Assembly: GCA_035280025.1 (NCBI GenBank)
Contig: DATEGT010000070.1
Span: 1 to 32,488 of the forward strand
DNA: 32,488 nt
DNA from: VBDM01 sp035280025
Lineage (GTDB): Bacteria > Pseudomonadota > Gammaproteobacteria > Burkholderiales > SG8-39
Direction of reading: 5' to 3'
Shown piece by piece: positions 24,199 to 31,494 of the stretch (its first letter is position 1; each line of letters begins with the position of its first letter). The notes under the pieces were generated by a model. The model was not told the DNA's origin, made no database searches, and saw only the letters and a list, made by a program, of their open reading frames with translations. Both the position numbers and the translations under genes were made by a program.

Positions 24199-25320
24199 TC
24201 ACGCCGGCACCCGGGGCGGAAGCTCGACCAGCTCGGCGTTGTACGCTTCGTCCATTCTCGCTTCGAGCCCGTTTCTCGCGAGCGCCTCGTTGAAGGCCCC
24301 GCGGATCGAAGGCTTCTCGTCGGCGTAGTCGATCTGGTCCCCGCCGACCCGCCGGCTGATCCAAGCCTTGGGGACGCCTTGCAGGTTGCGGATCGACGTG
24401 GCCTCGTGCTTGAACGCGAGGTAGCGCGCCGGCGTCGCGCCGGTGTTGAAATGCTGATGGAACCACATGTTCGGCGGCACGATCATCGATCCGACCTGCC
24501 ATTCGTAGCGCCGCGGCTCGTCGCCCTCGGGCCACATCAGGCTGTAGCCCTGGCCCGTGAGCATGACGACGTGCGCTCCGGGACCGTGGGCATGCCCCTT
24601 CTTGTAGGTCCCCACGGGAAACTGCGAGATATGGCTGTTCATCGAGCCGCGCGCCATGTTGAAGCGGATGTGGCCGCCGCCCGCGCCGCGCTCCCTGGCC
24701 GACATGAGGGGCAGGTTGACCGCGTCGGCGACGAAGTTCGTCTCCAGCAGCAGGCCTTTCTGCTCGCCCTTGTTGCTGAAGTAGTCGGGCTCGCCCGAGA
24801 AGCGGTTCTTGAAGTCGTATTTCGTGTTGAAAACGAAATCGACGTCTTCGTAGAGGTTGATCACCGCGGGCGCGTTGGTCACCGCCACATAGCGCGCGCG
24901 CTCCCTTCCCGCTCCGTTGAAATGCTGGTGCCAGGTGTTGAGCGGGATCGCGAACAGCGACCCGGCTTTCCATTCGAAAGTGATGCGCTTTCCGGCGTCG
25001 TTCCACACCGTCGTCGATCCGCGCCCGGACAGCACGTAGATCATCTCCTCGAACAGCTGGCGCTGGGGCGCGAGCTTCCCGCCCGGCGGAATCTCGCACA
25101 CGTAGCAGTCGTTCGAGGTCCGCGACGCGTCGTGGTTCAGGAACACGCCGGCCCCCCCGCGCCTCGCCCAGGGCCTCAGTTCGAGGGTGTGGAGGCTGGG
25201 AACGAAATGCGCGGGAAGGATGTCCAGGCCCTCGCCGCGAACCCACCGCGTATAGGGTGTTTCCTTTTCGGTGGCAAACTTCTTCGCGAATTCTTCGGAA
25301 ACGATCGCGTTGCGGGCCAT
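24199..25320 (-). CDS. Bicupin protein (gentisate-dioxygenase-like fold)
   Basis: A 373-residue protein with two cupin domains. The C-terminal domain keeps metal-ligand candidates His243 and His245 (GHAHGPG) and His288 or His290 in HQHFN (288-292). The N-terminal domain keeps EE at 91-92 and HQHFN (131-135), but its HxH is replaced by QRQ at 86-88, so it probably no longer binds metal. Length and two-domain plan recall gentisate 1,2-dioxygenase and related ring-cleaving enzymes, which bind iron in the N-domain, so function is not simply transferable. CGGAG precedes the ATG. It is the last of three adjacent cupin genes in an operon with an EutA-like gene. Confidence 0.8.
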   Translation of the reverse strand: MARNAIVSEEFAKKFATEKETPYTRWVRGEGLDILPAHFVPSLHTLELRPWARRGGAGVFLNHDASRTSNDCYVCEIPPGGKLAPQRQLFEEMIYVLSGRGSTTVWNDAGKRITFEWKAGSLFAIPLNTWHQHFNGAGRERARYVAVTNAPAVINLYEDVDFVFNTKYDFKNRFSGEPDYFSNKGEQKGLLLETNFVADAVNLPLMSARERGAGGGHIRFNMARGSMNSHISQFPVGTYKKGHAHGPGAHVVMLTGQGYSLMWPEGDEPRRYEWQVGSMIVPPNMWFHQHFNTGATPARYLAFKHEATSIRNLQGVPKAWISRRVGGDQIDYADEKPSIRGAFNEALARNGLEARMDEAYNAELVELPPRVPA

Positions 25321-25335
25321 GCGGCGCTCCGGGGG

Positions 25336-25950
25336 CTAGGCGGGCTCCCCGACCTTGGCCTTGAGATAGCGCTCGACGATCTCTCCGGTCAGCACCACCT
25401 TGGGATCGTACTCGGGCGCATCCTCGACCTGCTCCAGATCGTTCAGCCCGCAGTACTTGTAGATGCGGTTGATCGCGGAGATCAGCCGCACCGGCCTGTC
25501 CTTGCTCGCGTTGAAGTGCTGGTGGATGGTGTTCGGCGGAATGTAGATGACGTCTCCCGCCTCCCACTCGTAGCGCTTCATTTCCGCCTGCGGCTTCCAG
25601 TGATAGGTGTCGGTGATCTCGACGTCACAGTCCTGGTGCAGGTCGTAGCCCCGTCCCTCGACGACGTACAGGCATTCCTCGGCGAGGTGCCGGTGCCTGC
25701 CCGAGCGGCTGCCGGGCGGGATGATCTGCATGTAGGCGTCCACCGTCTCCATGCGCGTGTTCATCTGCTCGTTCAGCAGGTGCTTGAGCAGCCCCTGGCG
25801 CGACATCTCCCAGGGCATGTCCTCGGGGTGCACGATCTTCCTGCGCTTGGCGTTGCGCGCGGGCTGCGCCGCGACATCGTCGAGCATGCCCTGGTAGATC
25901 TTCGCGTTCGCCGCGCCGCGCTTCCAGGTCTTGGCTTCGCCCCAGGCCAT
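25336..25950 (-). CDS. Single-domain cupin protein
   Basis: A 204-residue cytosolic protein with one complete cupin: motif 1 HRHLAEE with His86, His88 and Glu91 or Glu92, and motif 2 GDVIYIPPNTIHQHFN with His143 as the likely last metal ligand. The N-terminal 70 residues are charged and without a known domain. It lies 15 bases upstream of the bicupin and 8 bases downstream of another cupin, so all three should be made together. The shared HQHFN sequence suggests one subfamily. It may be a metal-dependent dioxygenase, isomerase or ligand-binding subunit; the substrate is unknown. Confidence 0.82.
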   Translation of the reverse strand: MAWGEAKTWKRGAANAKIYQGMLDDVAAQPARNAKRRKIVHPEDMPWEMSRQGLLKHLLNEQMNTRMETVDAYMQIIPPGSRSGRHRHLAEECLYVVEGRGYDLHQDCDVEITDTYHWKPQAEMKRYEWEAGDVIYIPPNTIHQHFNASKDRPVRLISAINRIYKYCGLNDLEQVEDAPEYDPKVVLTGEIVERYLKAKVGEPA

Positions 25951-25958
25951 GTCGTCAC

Positions 25959-26513
25959 CTACTTCGCGTGGTTGTAGTCTTCGTCGGCCTCGCGCGCCCG
26001 GAAGTTCTTTCCGCCCGGAGCGGGCTCGGTCGGGCGAGGCTCGACCAGCTGCTGGAACAGCATGTTCATGAACATGTACATCGGCTTGGCCTTGAGCACC
26101 AGCGCCCTGGCCGGCTTGTCCGGGTCGGCATTGAAGTGCTGGTGCACGCAGTTGTTGTGCACCACCGCCACGTCGCCCGCGCTCCAGTCGTAGCGCACGC
26201 CGTCGTGGATCTCGTAGCCGCGGCCGTCGAGGATGTAGAAGGCCGCCTCGTTCACATGGCCGTGCTTCTGCGACCTGCCGCCCGGACCGTACTCCTCGAG
26301 ATGGATGTGCAGCGTCTGCGTCATGCCGTCCACCGGCTCGACGTAGTGGCGGCTGTAGGTCTGGGGTCCGTCGACGAACTTGATTTCGCTGCCCTTGCGC
26401 ACGCGCGGCAGGGCGCGAAGGCGCGCGAGCTCGTCCTTGAGCTTGTAGTGCCCGGTGATCCCGCGGACGAACACGCGGTCCTTCTTGCTGTGGTAGTGCG
26501 ATTCGACGCCCAT
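25959..26513 (-). CDS. Single-domain cupin protein
   Basis: A 184-residue cytosolic protein. The cupin domain has motif 1 KHGHVNEAAFY with His84, His86 and Glu89, and motif 2 AGDVAVVHNNCVHQHFN with the ligand His124 and the same HQHFN string as its neighbours. A motif-2 proline is replaced by HN. A methionine/phenylalanine-rich segment, MYMFMNMLFQQ, follows the barrel and may form a dimer or partner interface. The ATG at 26513 comes eight bases after the EutA-like stop; there is no good ribosome site, which suggests coupled translation. A longer frame through the upstream gene is a shadow. Confidence 0.82.
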   Translation of the reverse strand: MGVESHYHSKKDRVFVRGITGHYKLKDELARLRALPRVRKGSEIKFVDGPQTYSRHYVEPVDGMTQTLHIHLEEYGPGGRSQKHGHVNEAAFYILDGRGYEIHDGVRYDWSAGDVAVVHNNCVHQHFNADPDKPARALVLKAKPMYMFMNMLFQQLVEPRPTEPAPGGKNFRAREADEDYNHAK

Positions 26514-26521
26514 GGAGCCGA

Positions 26522-28177
26522 TTATACGCTCCCGCCTCGCGCCGCCCGCCCGGTCCTCTCCGCGGAACGCGAGCTTCGTGCAGCGCGCGGGTCCTCGCTG
26601 AAGACCAGCGACTTCACGGTGACCGGCACCGTCTGCGAGGGCATGCGGATGCGCCCCAGGTCGATGTAGTCGAAGTCCCAGAGGACGACCCCGTCGATCA
26701 CCAGGATCTCGCTCTTGACCTCCATCTCGTCGCGCAGGATGGCGCCCAGCGTCTGCGCGATATCGCCGTCGACCATCACGTATATCGGCATGCCTTTCGA
26801 GATGGCGGCGGCCAATCCGCGCCGGATGCCGAGCGCGAACGCCGCGATGCGCTCGTGGGAAGGCGCCCCGTCCCATCGCAGGGCGAGCGCGGCTTCGTGC
26901 TCGCCCTCGACCAGGTCGAAGGCGTTGAAGTGCGCACGGATCGCGCGTGCGAGCGCGTCCGGGTCGATGCGCTCGCCGCAGGCGTGGGCGGGCTGCAGCA
27001 CCTGCAGATTGCGACGGGGAAGCAGAGCTCCCGGATCCGAGATGTAGACGGTGTTGCCGCTGAGCTGGACGCTGTACTCGGAGGCGCCGAGCGCCGTGGC
27101 GCGGATGCACTCGCCCGGCGGGAGCAGCGGCCACGGGAGGGCCCCCGCGTCGAGCTTCTCGCGCAGCGCGATCCCGAGCAGCCGCCCCAGGTCGCCGAAG
27201 TCGCGCGTCTCGCGCCGGTAGACGTATTCGGCGACGCCGCCGGAGAACATCACGCCGTCGATTTCCGCCGGCTCCGGCAGCGACTCGGTCAGAAAGAGGC
27301 GGCGCACCTCCTCGGGCATCGGTCGCGCCGCGACCGATGCGAGGACGGCTTCGGCCATGCGCTCCGCGACGGCATGGAGCGCCGCGGGTTCGACGAGGTC
27401 GCCGCGGGCCCAGCGCAGGCCCGCGAGCGCGGCCAGACGCTTCCCGGCAGGATCGAGCCGCGCGAGTCGACGCTCGCCGTCGACGACCGCGAGCCGCCCG
27501 CCGACGTGCAGCGCGGCGGTAGCGATCACCTTGCCGCGTTCGACCAGCGCGAGCTTGGTGGTGCCGCCGCCGATATCGACGTTGAGGATGCGCTTGCCGG
27601 TGTCGTGGGACACGCGTGCGGCGCCGGAGCCGTACGCGGCGAGCATCGACTCCATGTGGTGCCCGGCGCTCGCGCACACGAACTCGCCGCGCTGCTCTGC
27701 GAGCAGGCCCGCGATCGCCCCTGCGTTCTCGCGCCTCAGCGCCTCGCCGGTCAGGATCACGACGCCCGTGTCGATATCGTCCGGATGCAGGCCCGCGTCG
27801 GCGAATGCCCGGTCGATGATGGCGGCGAGCTCGGCCTCGTCGATCAGTTCCTCGTTCCGGTACGGAGTGAGCGCGACCGGAGACTGGAACAGCGTCTCGC
27901 GCGAGGTGACGAAGTAGCGGCTCGAGAGCTCCTCGCCCATGCGCCGCAGGTGGATCCGTGAGAAGACGACCTGGGTTCCCGACGAGCCGATGTCGATGCC
28001 CACGCTCCTCAGGGTGACGTGGTCCTGGACCCACAAGGCGTCGCCCTCGGGGTTCGGCTCTTCCGTGAAGAAATGATCGTGATCGTGATCGGCCGCTGCT
28101 TCGTCGCCGTGAACGTGGTCGTGGCCCTGGCCGAGGAGATGATCGGCAAGGCTGTGCCGCTTCTTCGGGTCGGACAT
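26522..28177 (-). CDS. EutA-family ASKHA protein with histidine-rich N-terminus
   Basis: A 551-residue member of the EutA family, known for ATP-dependent reactivation of the B12 enzyme ethanolamine ammonia-lyase. It has ASKHA-fold motifs: phosphate-1 GIDIGSSGTQ (60-69), phosphate-2 VDIGGGTTK (200-208) and adenosine motif MFSGGVAEYV (310-319). Compared with E. coli EutA (about 467 residues) it has an extra N-terminus with eight histidines between residues 8 and 35 (as in GHDHVHG and DHDHDHFF), suited to binding metal. No eutB, eutC or B12 gene is present; instead three cupin genes follow, the first after 8 bases. A role in metal loading or reactivation of a partner is inferred. The ATG at 28177 is 4 bases after the TPR gene. 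Confidence 0.85.
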   Translation of the reverse strand: MSDPKKRHSLADHLLGQGHDHVHGDEAAADHDHDHFFTEEPNPEGDALWVQDHVTLRSVGIDIGSSGTQVVFSRIHLRRMGEELSSRYFVTSRETLFQSPVALTPYRNEELIDEAELAAIIDRAFADAGLHPDDIDTGVVILTGEALRRENAGAIAGLLAEQRGEFVCASAGHHMESMLAAYGSGAARVSHDTGKRILNVDIGGGTTKLALVERGKVIATAALHVGGRLAVVDGERRLARLDPAGKRLAALAGLRWARGDLVEPAALHAVAERMAEAVLASVAARPMPEEVRRLFLTESLPEPAEIDGVMFSGGVAEYVYRRETRDFGDLGRLLGIALREKLDAGALPWPLLPPGECIRATALGASEYSVQLSGNTVYISDPGALLPRRNLQVLQPAHACGERIDPDALARAIRAHFNAFDLVEGEHEAALALRWDGAPSHERIAAFALGIRRGLAAAISKGMPIYVMVDGDIAQTLGAILRDEMEVKSEILVIDGVVLWDFDYIDLGRIRMPSQTVPVTVKSLVFSEDPRAARSSRSAERTGRAARGGSV

Positions 28178-28181
28178 GGAA

Positions 28182-29075
28182 TCAGCGAACGCCCGGCGAG
28201 GGCTGCCCGGCCTGGGCGGTCTCGCCGAGCGCGTCGATGAGGGCGCGCGCTTGCGCCGCGGCTCCGCCGTCGCGAGCCGCCTCGCTCACGGCCCGCGCGC
28301 GCTCGTAGTACGAGCGTGCGGCGGCCCGGTCGCCCTTGAGCGCGCTGGCACGCCCCAGGCCGATCAGGTCCAGGTAGATCTTGCGCGGCGCCCCCAGCTC
28401 CCTGTCGATTGCGAGAGCTTCCCCGAGGTGAGCGGCGGCCGCCGACGCGTCGCCGGTGCGTATCGCGACGGTACCGAGGAGCCGCAAGGCGTTGGCGGTC
28501 TCCGCCCGGTCGCCCGACGCGCGGCTCGCGCTCAAGGCCGCCTTCCCGCTCGCCGCGGCCTGGTCCGTGCGCCCGGCGTCCAGCGCGAGCTGCCCTCTTA
28601 CGTTCTGGATGGCGGCCGCCACCGTGCACTCGCGCCGGCAGTACGCGGCGGCGCGGTCTAGCCATTCGCCGGCGCCCGCCGCGTGATGCTCGTCCATGTC
28701 GAGGACCGCCCGGCGCAGCGCCGCCTGCGCCATGCGCTCCGGAGGAAAGGCGAGCGGGCTCCGATCGAGCAGCACGGCGAGGCTCGCGCGCGCGTCGTCT
28801 GGCCTCCCTAATCGCTGGTATACGATCGACAGGTTGATCGCGTTGGTCGCGATGCCGTCGATGTCCTCGACCGATCGCGCGACGCGGATCGCCTCCCGGT
28901 ACTGCCGCGCGGCGCCCTCGAGATCGCCGTTGCGCAGATTGGCCTCGGCCCTGCGATTGGCCTCGATCATCGCGGCCTCTCCCGCTTGCGGCGGGGACGG
29001 CGCAGGCGGGGCGACGCAGCCGACGAGGAGCGTCAGCGAGAGCGCGGCCAGGGGAGCGAGCTTCGCCGGGCGCAT
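28182..29075 (-). CDS. TPR-repeat lipoprotein
   Basis: A 297-residue precursor with a signal sequence ending LLVGC and Cys20 as the likely lipidated residue. Pro/Ala-rich linker is followed by several helical tetratricopeptide-like repeats, for example LRNGDLEGAARQYREAI, LSIVYQRLGRPDDARASL, GTVAIRTGDASAAAAHLGEAL and ASALKGDRAAARSYYERA. It should be anchored in the outer membrane facing the periplasm. In MCE transport operons a lipoprotein often occupies this position, but usually of the PqiC type, not TPR. It lies 7 bases after mlaD and 4 before the EutA-like gene, physically linking the transport and cupin halves of the operon. Confidence 0.85.
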   Translation of the reverse strand: MRPAKLAPLAALSLTLLVGCVAPPAPSPPQAGEAAMIEANRRAEANLRNGDLEGAARQYREAIRVARSVEDIDGIATNAINLSIVYQRLGRPDDARASLAVLLDRSPLAFPPERMAQAALRRAVLDMDEHHAAGAGEWLDRAAAYCRRECTVAAAIQNVRGQLALDAGRTDQAAASGKAALSASRASGDRAETANALRLLGTVAIRTGDASAAAAHLGEALAIDRELGAPRKIYLDLIGLGRASALKGDRAAARSYYERARAVSEAARDGGAAAQARALIDALGETAQAGQPSPGVR

Positions 29076-29082
29076 CGGCTCT

Positions 29083-30057
29083 TCAGCGCTTCGCGCCGGC
29101 TCCCGTCGATTCGAAGCTGTCCACCGGGAGACTGCGCATCGACTTCACCTCGATGTTGTCGCGAAGCAGCCAGGAATTGCGCGCGGCGCCCACGACGTCC
29201 TGGCCGTCGCGCACCAGCTCGCCGCTGTCGCGGACCAGGCCCGGCATCTGCACTAGGACCTCGTGCAATGCGTCGCCGTTCTTGCGGGTCGCGTCCCGGA
29301 TCTGCGTCGAGGTCTCCGCGATGCTGTCCAGCGTGCCTGCGAGCTTTCCGCTGAGCAGCGGAACCTCGCGCTCGAGGTCGCCGCTCACCCGCCCGAGCGA
29401 CGCGAAGGTCGACTCGGCCTGCCGGGCCATGCTGCCCGTGTCCTTCAGCATCTTGCGCGCTTCCCGGTTCGTGTCGGGCAACTGCTGGAGCAGCGCGCTC
29501 GCGCCGGCGATCGACTTTCTGAATTCGCTGTCCGGGCGGTTCAGGTCGACGAGCATCCGGCGCAGGTCGTCGATCACGGGGGTGAGCTGGGTCTTGAACT
29601 CGTCGACCAGCTCGGCCACGCCGCGCGCCGGCATGTACTCGATCTCGTCTCCGTCGACGACGGGTTGCAGCGCGCGCCCGGGCTCGCCGCCCGGGACGAG
29701 CTGGATGTTCGCGGCGCCGACGTAGCCTTCGCGAACCAGCCGCGCTCGCGTGGTCTTGGGAATGCGCGGCGTATAGTCGCTGATCAGGGACAGCTCTACC
29801 TTCACTCCGCGATCGGAGATGTCGAGATCGCTCACGCTGCCCACGGGAAGCCCGAACAGCCGGACCGAGGTGCCCTTGCTGATCCCGAACACGTCGGCGG
29901 CGTGGAAATAGATCCTGGTGTGCCGCACGAAGACCCCCTGCTTGTAGCCCACCAGGAGGATCACCCCGACGACCCCGAAGACGGCCGCGAGGAGGAACAC
30001 GCTCACTTTCCTGCCGATCCCGACGAAACGTCTTGGCCTCGCATGTTCTTCCTGCAT
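29083..30057 (-). CDS. MlaD/MCE-domain protein
   Basis: A 324-residue membrane-anchored periplasmic protein with one N-terminal membrane segment (about 18-37), an MCE domain (about 46-125, with FGISKGTSVRLFGLPVGSV and GYVGAANIQLVPGG) and a long helical tail (about 140-300) rich in heptads. MCE proteins form hexameric rings that carry lipids or other hydrophobic substrates between the membranes for an MlaE-type permease. The tail is longer than that of MlaD and is closer to PqiB/Mce-like tails. A strong ribosome site AGGAGG lies six bases before the ATG. The ATPase gene is 37 bases upstream. Confidence 0.92.
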   Translation of the reverse strand: MQEEHARPRRFVGIGRKVSVFLLAAVFGVVGVILLVGYKQGVFVRHTRIYFHAADVFGISKGTSVRLFGLPVGSVSDLDISDRGVKVELSLISDYTPRIPKTTRARLVREGYVGAANIQLVPGGEPGRALQPVVDGDEIEYMPARGVAELVDEFKTQLTPVIDDLRRMLVDLNRPDSEFRKSIAGASALLQQLPDTNREARKMLKDTGSMARQAESTFASLGRVSGDLEREVPLLSGKLAGTLDSIAETSTQIRDATRKNGDALHEVLVQMPGLVRDSGELVRDGQDVVGAARNSWLLRDNIEVKSMRSLPVDSFESTGAGAKR

Positions 30058-30094
30058 GGCATTCCTCCTTGATATTGGCGGGGACCGCGGCTTC

Positions 30095-30709
30095 CTAGGG
30101 CGCGGACGCGGCCTCCAGCTGCACGAATGTGCCCCCGGGACAGCTCTCCAGATAGGCTTCCGGAAACCTCTCCGCCGCCTCGCGGTCTCCGGAGTCCAGG
30201 CCGCCCTGAGGATCCTCGGCGAGCACGAGATCCGGTTTCTCGAGCGTTATCCTGACATAGCCCGCGAGTTTCTTCTCGTACAGGCTCATGCGCTCGGGGA
30301 GCTTGGCGAGCAGCGCGGCGGGTTCGGCGCCCAGGCGCTCGAGCATCCGGTACACCGGGGCCGCGATCTCGCGCAGGCGCCCCGGGTGATGAAAGCCGAT
30401 CGGCAGCACGATGTTCTCCCAGGCGTTGAGGCTGCTGAGCAGCCCTCCGTCGGCGGCAAGGTATGCGACCCGGTCCCTGAGGGCGGCGCGTCCAGCGGGC
30501 CTGAGGCCGTCGACGTCCACCCCGAGCATCACGAGCCTCGTCTCCGGGTCCGGCCTCACGTCGAGAACCGCGCTCACCAGGCGCTTTTTCTGCGATGTGC
30601 CCAGCGCGCCGGTTCGGTGGCTGCCGCCCGCTGGGATCCACACGCGGCGCTCGCCGCCCCCGGCCGGGGGCTCGTAGCCTAGGGCGACGCCCTGGTCCGC
30701 CGCGCTCAC
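30095..30709 (-). CDS. Degenerate MlaF-like ABC ATPase homologue (probable pseudo-ATPase)
   Basis: A 204-residue protein aligned by eye to MlaF-type ATPases but lacking their catalytic residues. In place of the Walker A GxxGxGKST is LGTSQKKRLVSAVL. The Q-loop region reads VAYLAADGGLLSSLNAWENI, keeping the GGLLSSLxxWEN part but not the glutamine. The signature LSGGQ is replaced by MSLYEK. Walker B is LVLAEDPQGGLDS, with ED instead of DE. The H-loop histidine is absent from GTFVQLEAA. The D-loop GGLD is intact. The frame is open throughout, has no internal stop, and begins with GTG overlapping the permease TGA (GTGA), so it is expressed and under selection, not simply decayed. It may be structural, or need a separate active ATPase. 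Confidence 0.78.
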   Translation of the reverse strand: MSAADQGVALGYEPPAGGGERRVWIPAGGSHRTGALGTSQKKRLVSAVLDVRPDPETRLVMLGVDVDGLRPAGRAALRDRVAYLAADGGLLSSLNAWENIVLPIGFHHPGRLREIAAPVYRMLERLGAEPAALLAKLPERMSLYEKKLAGYVRITLEKPDLVLAEDPQGGLDSGDREAAERFPEAYLESCPGGTFVQLEAASAP

Positions 30710-31482
30710 AGCTTGGCGGTCACCAGACCGAAGAACGCCTGGCCGAACATCAGGTACGCGAAGACCACGTTGAGGAGCAGAACCAGCAGGGTGCTCTGGG
30801 TCACTCCGCTGATCGCCGCCTTGGGAACCGCGTTGATCGAGACGCCCGGAGGATGCAGGCCGTGGTAGCAGCACACCAGCGCGATCGCGGCGCCGAAGAC
30901 CAGGCTCTTGATCACGGCGTAGACGACGTCCACCGGGCTCGCCAGCGCGAAGAACTCGCCCGCCAGCTCGCCGAGCGAGGCGTCGATGGTGAGCGAGCTG
31001 AGCAGCATCCCTCCGCCCACCGCGATCAGCTGCACATAGAAAGTCAGAGCCGCCGTGGACAGGGCGATCCCGGCGACGCGGGGCACGACCAGATAGTCGC
31101 GCGGGTCGATGCGCATGTGCCGCAGGTTCGCCACCTCGCCGGAGATCTGCATGAGGGCGAGCTCGGTGGCCACCGCGGTGCCGCTGCGCTGGATCACGAG
31201 CACCGCCGCGATCAGGGGCCCCACTTCCCGCAGCACCACCCAGATCAGGATCTTCACGGCGAGCGCCGAATCGGCGTCGAGCACCTCGATCACGTAGGCG
31301 ATGATGAGCGTCCCGATGAACGCCGCGCGAAGCACGATTCCCGCGGTCGCGCTCGCGCCGGTGAAGTAGATCTGGCGGGTCAGCGCCTCCGAGACCGGCG
31401 GCCGCGCGAGGACCGGAAGCCTGCGCAGCACGTAGCCCGCGAGTCGCATGCAGCCTTCGAACTCGCGATAGACGCCGATCAT
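30706..31482 (-). CDS. MlaE-family ABC permease
   Basis: A 258-residue inner-membrane protein with about five or six membrane segments and the MlaE signature around residues 85-130 (VLREVGPLIAAVLVIQRSGTAVATELALM), followed by LRHMRIDPRDYLVVPRV and the C-terminal HPPGVSINAVPKAAISGVTQS. These permeases sit between a cytoplasmic ATPase and a periplasmic MCE ring to move lipids or related molecules. It overlaps the ATPase-like gene by four bases, and the binding-protein gene ends 12 bases upstream. All family features look intact, in contrast to its ATPase. Confidence 0.93.
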   Translation of the reverse strand: MIGVYREFEGCMRLAGYVLRRLPVLARPPVSEALTRQIYFTGASATAGIVLRAAFIGTLIIAYVIEVLDADSALAVKILIWVVLREVGPLIAAVLVIQRSGTAVATELALMQISGEVANLRHMRIDPRDYLVVPRVAGIALSTAALTFYVQLIAVGGGMLLSSLTIDASLGELAGEFFALASPVDVVYAVIKSLVFGAAIALVCCYHGLHPPGVSINAVPKAAISGVTQSTLLVLLLNVVFAYLMFGQAFFGLVTAKL

Positions 31483-31494
31483 GGCGGCTTCGGG

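Noticed and set aside
24199..25320. Direct call of gentisate 1,2-dioxygenase
   Set aside because: Only the bicupin plan and length agree; the N-domain metal ligands are replaced by QRQ, so the specific enzyme name is not supported.
26521..26526. Perfect TATAAT on the minus strand just upstream of the first cupin gene, flanked by GGAGC/GCTCC arms
   Set aside because: It contains the TAA stop of the EutA-like gene and has no -35 hexamer at proper distance; it is most likely chance.
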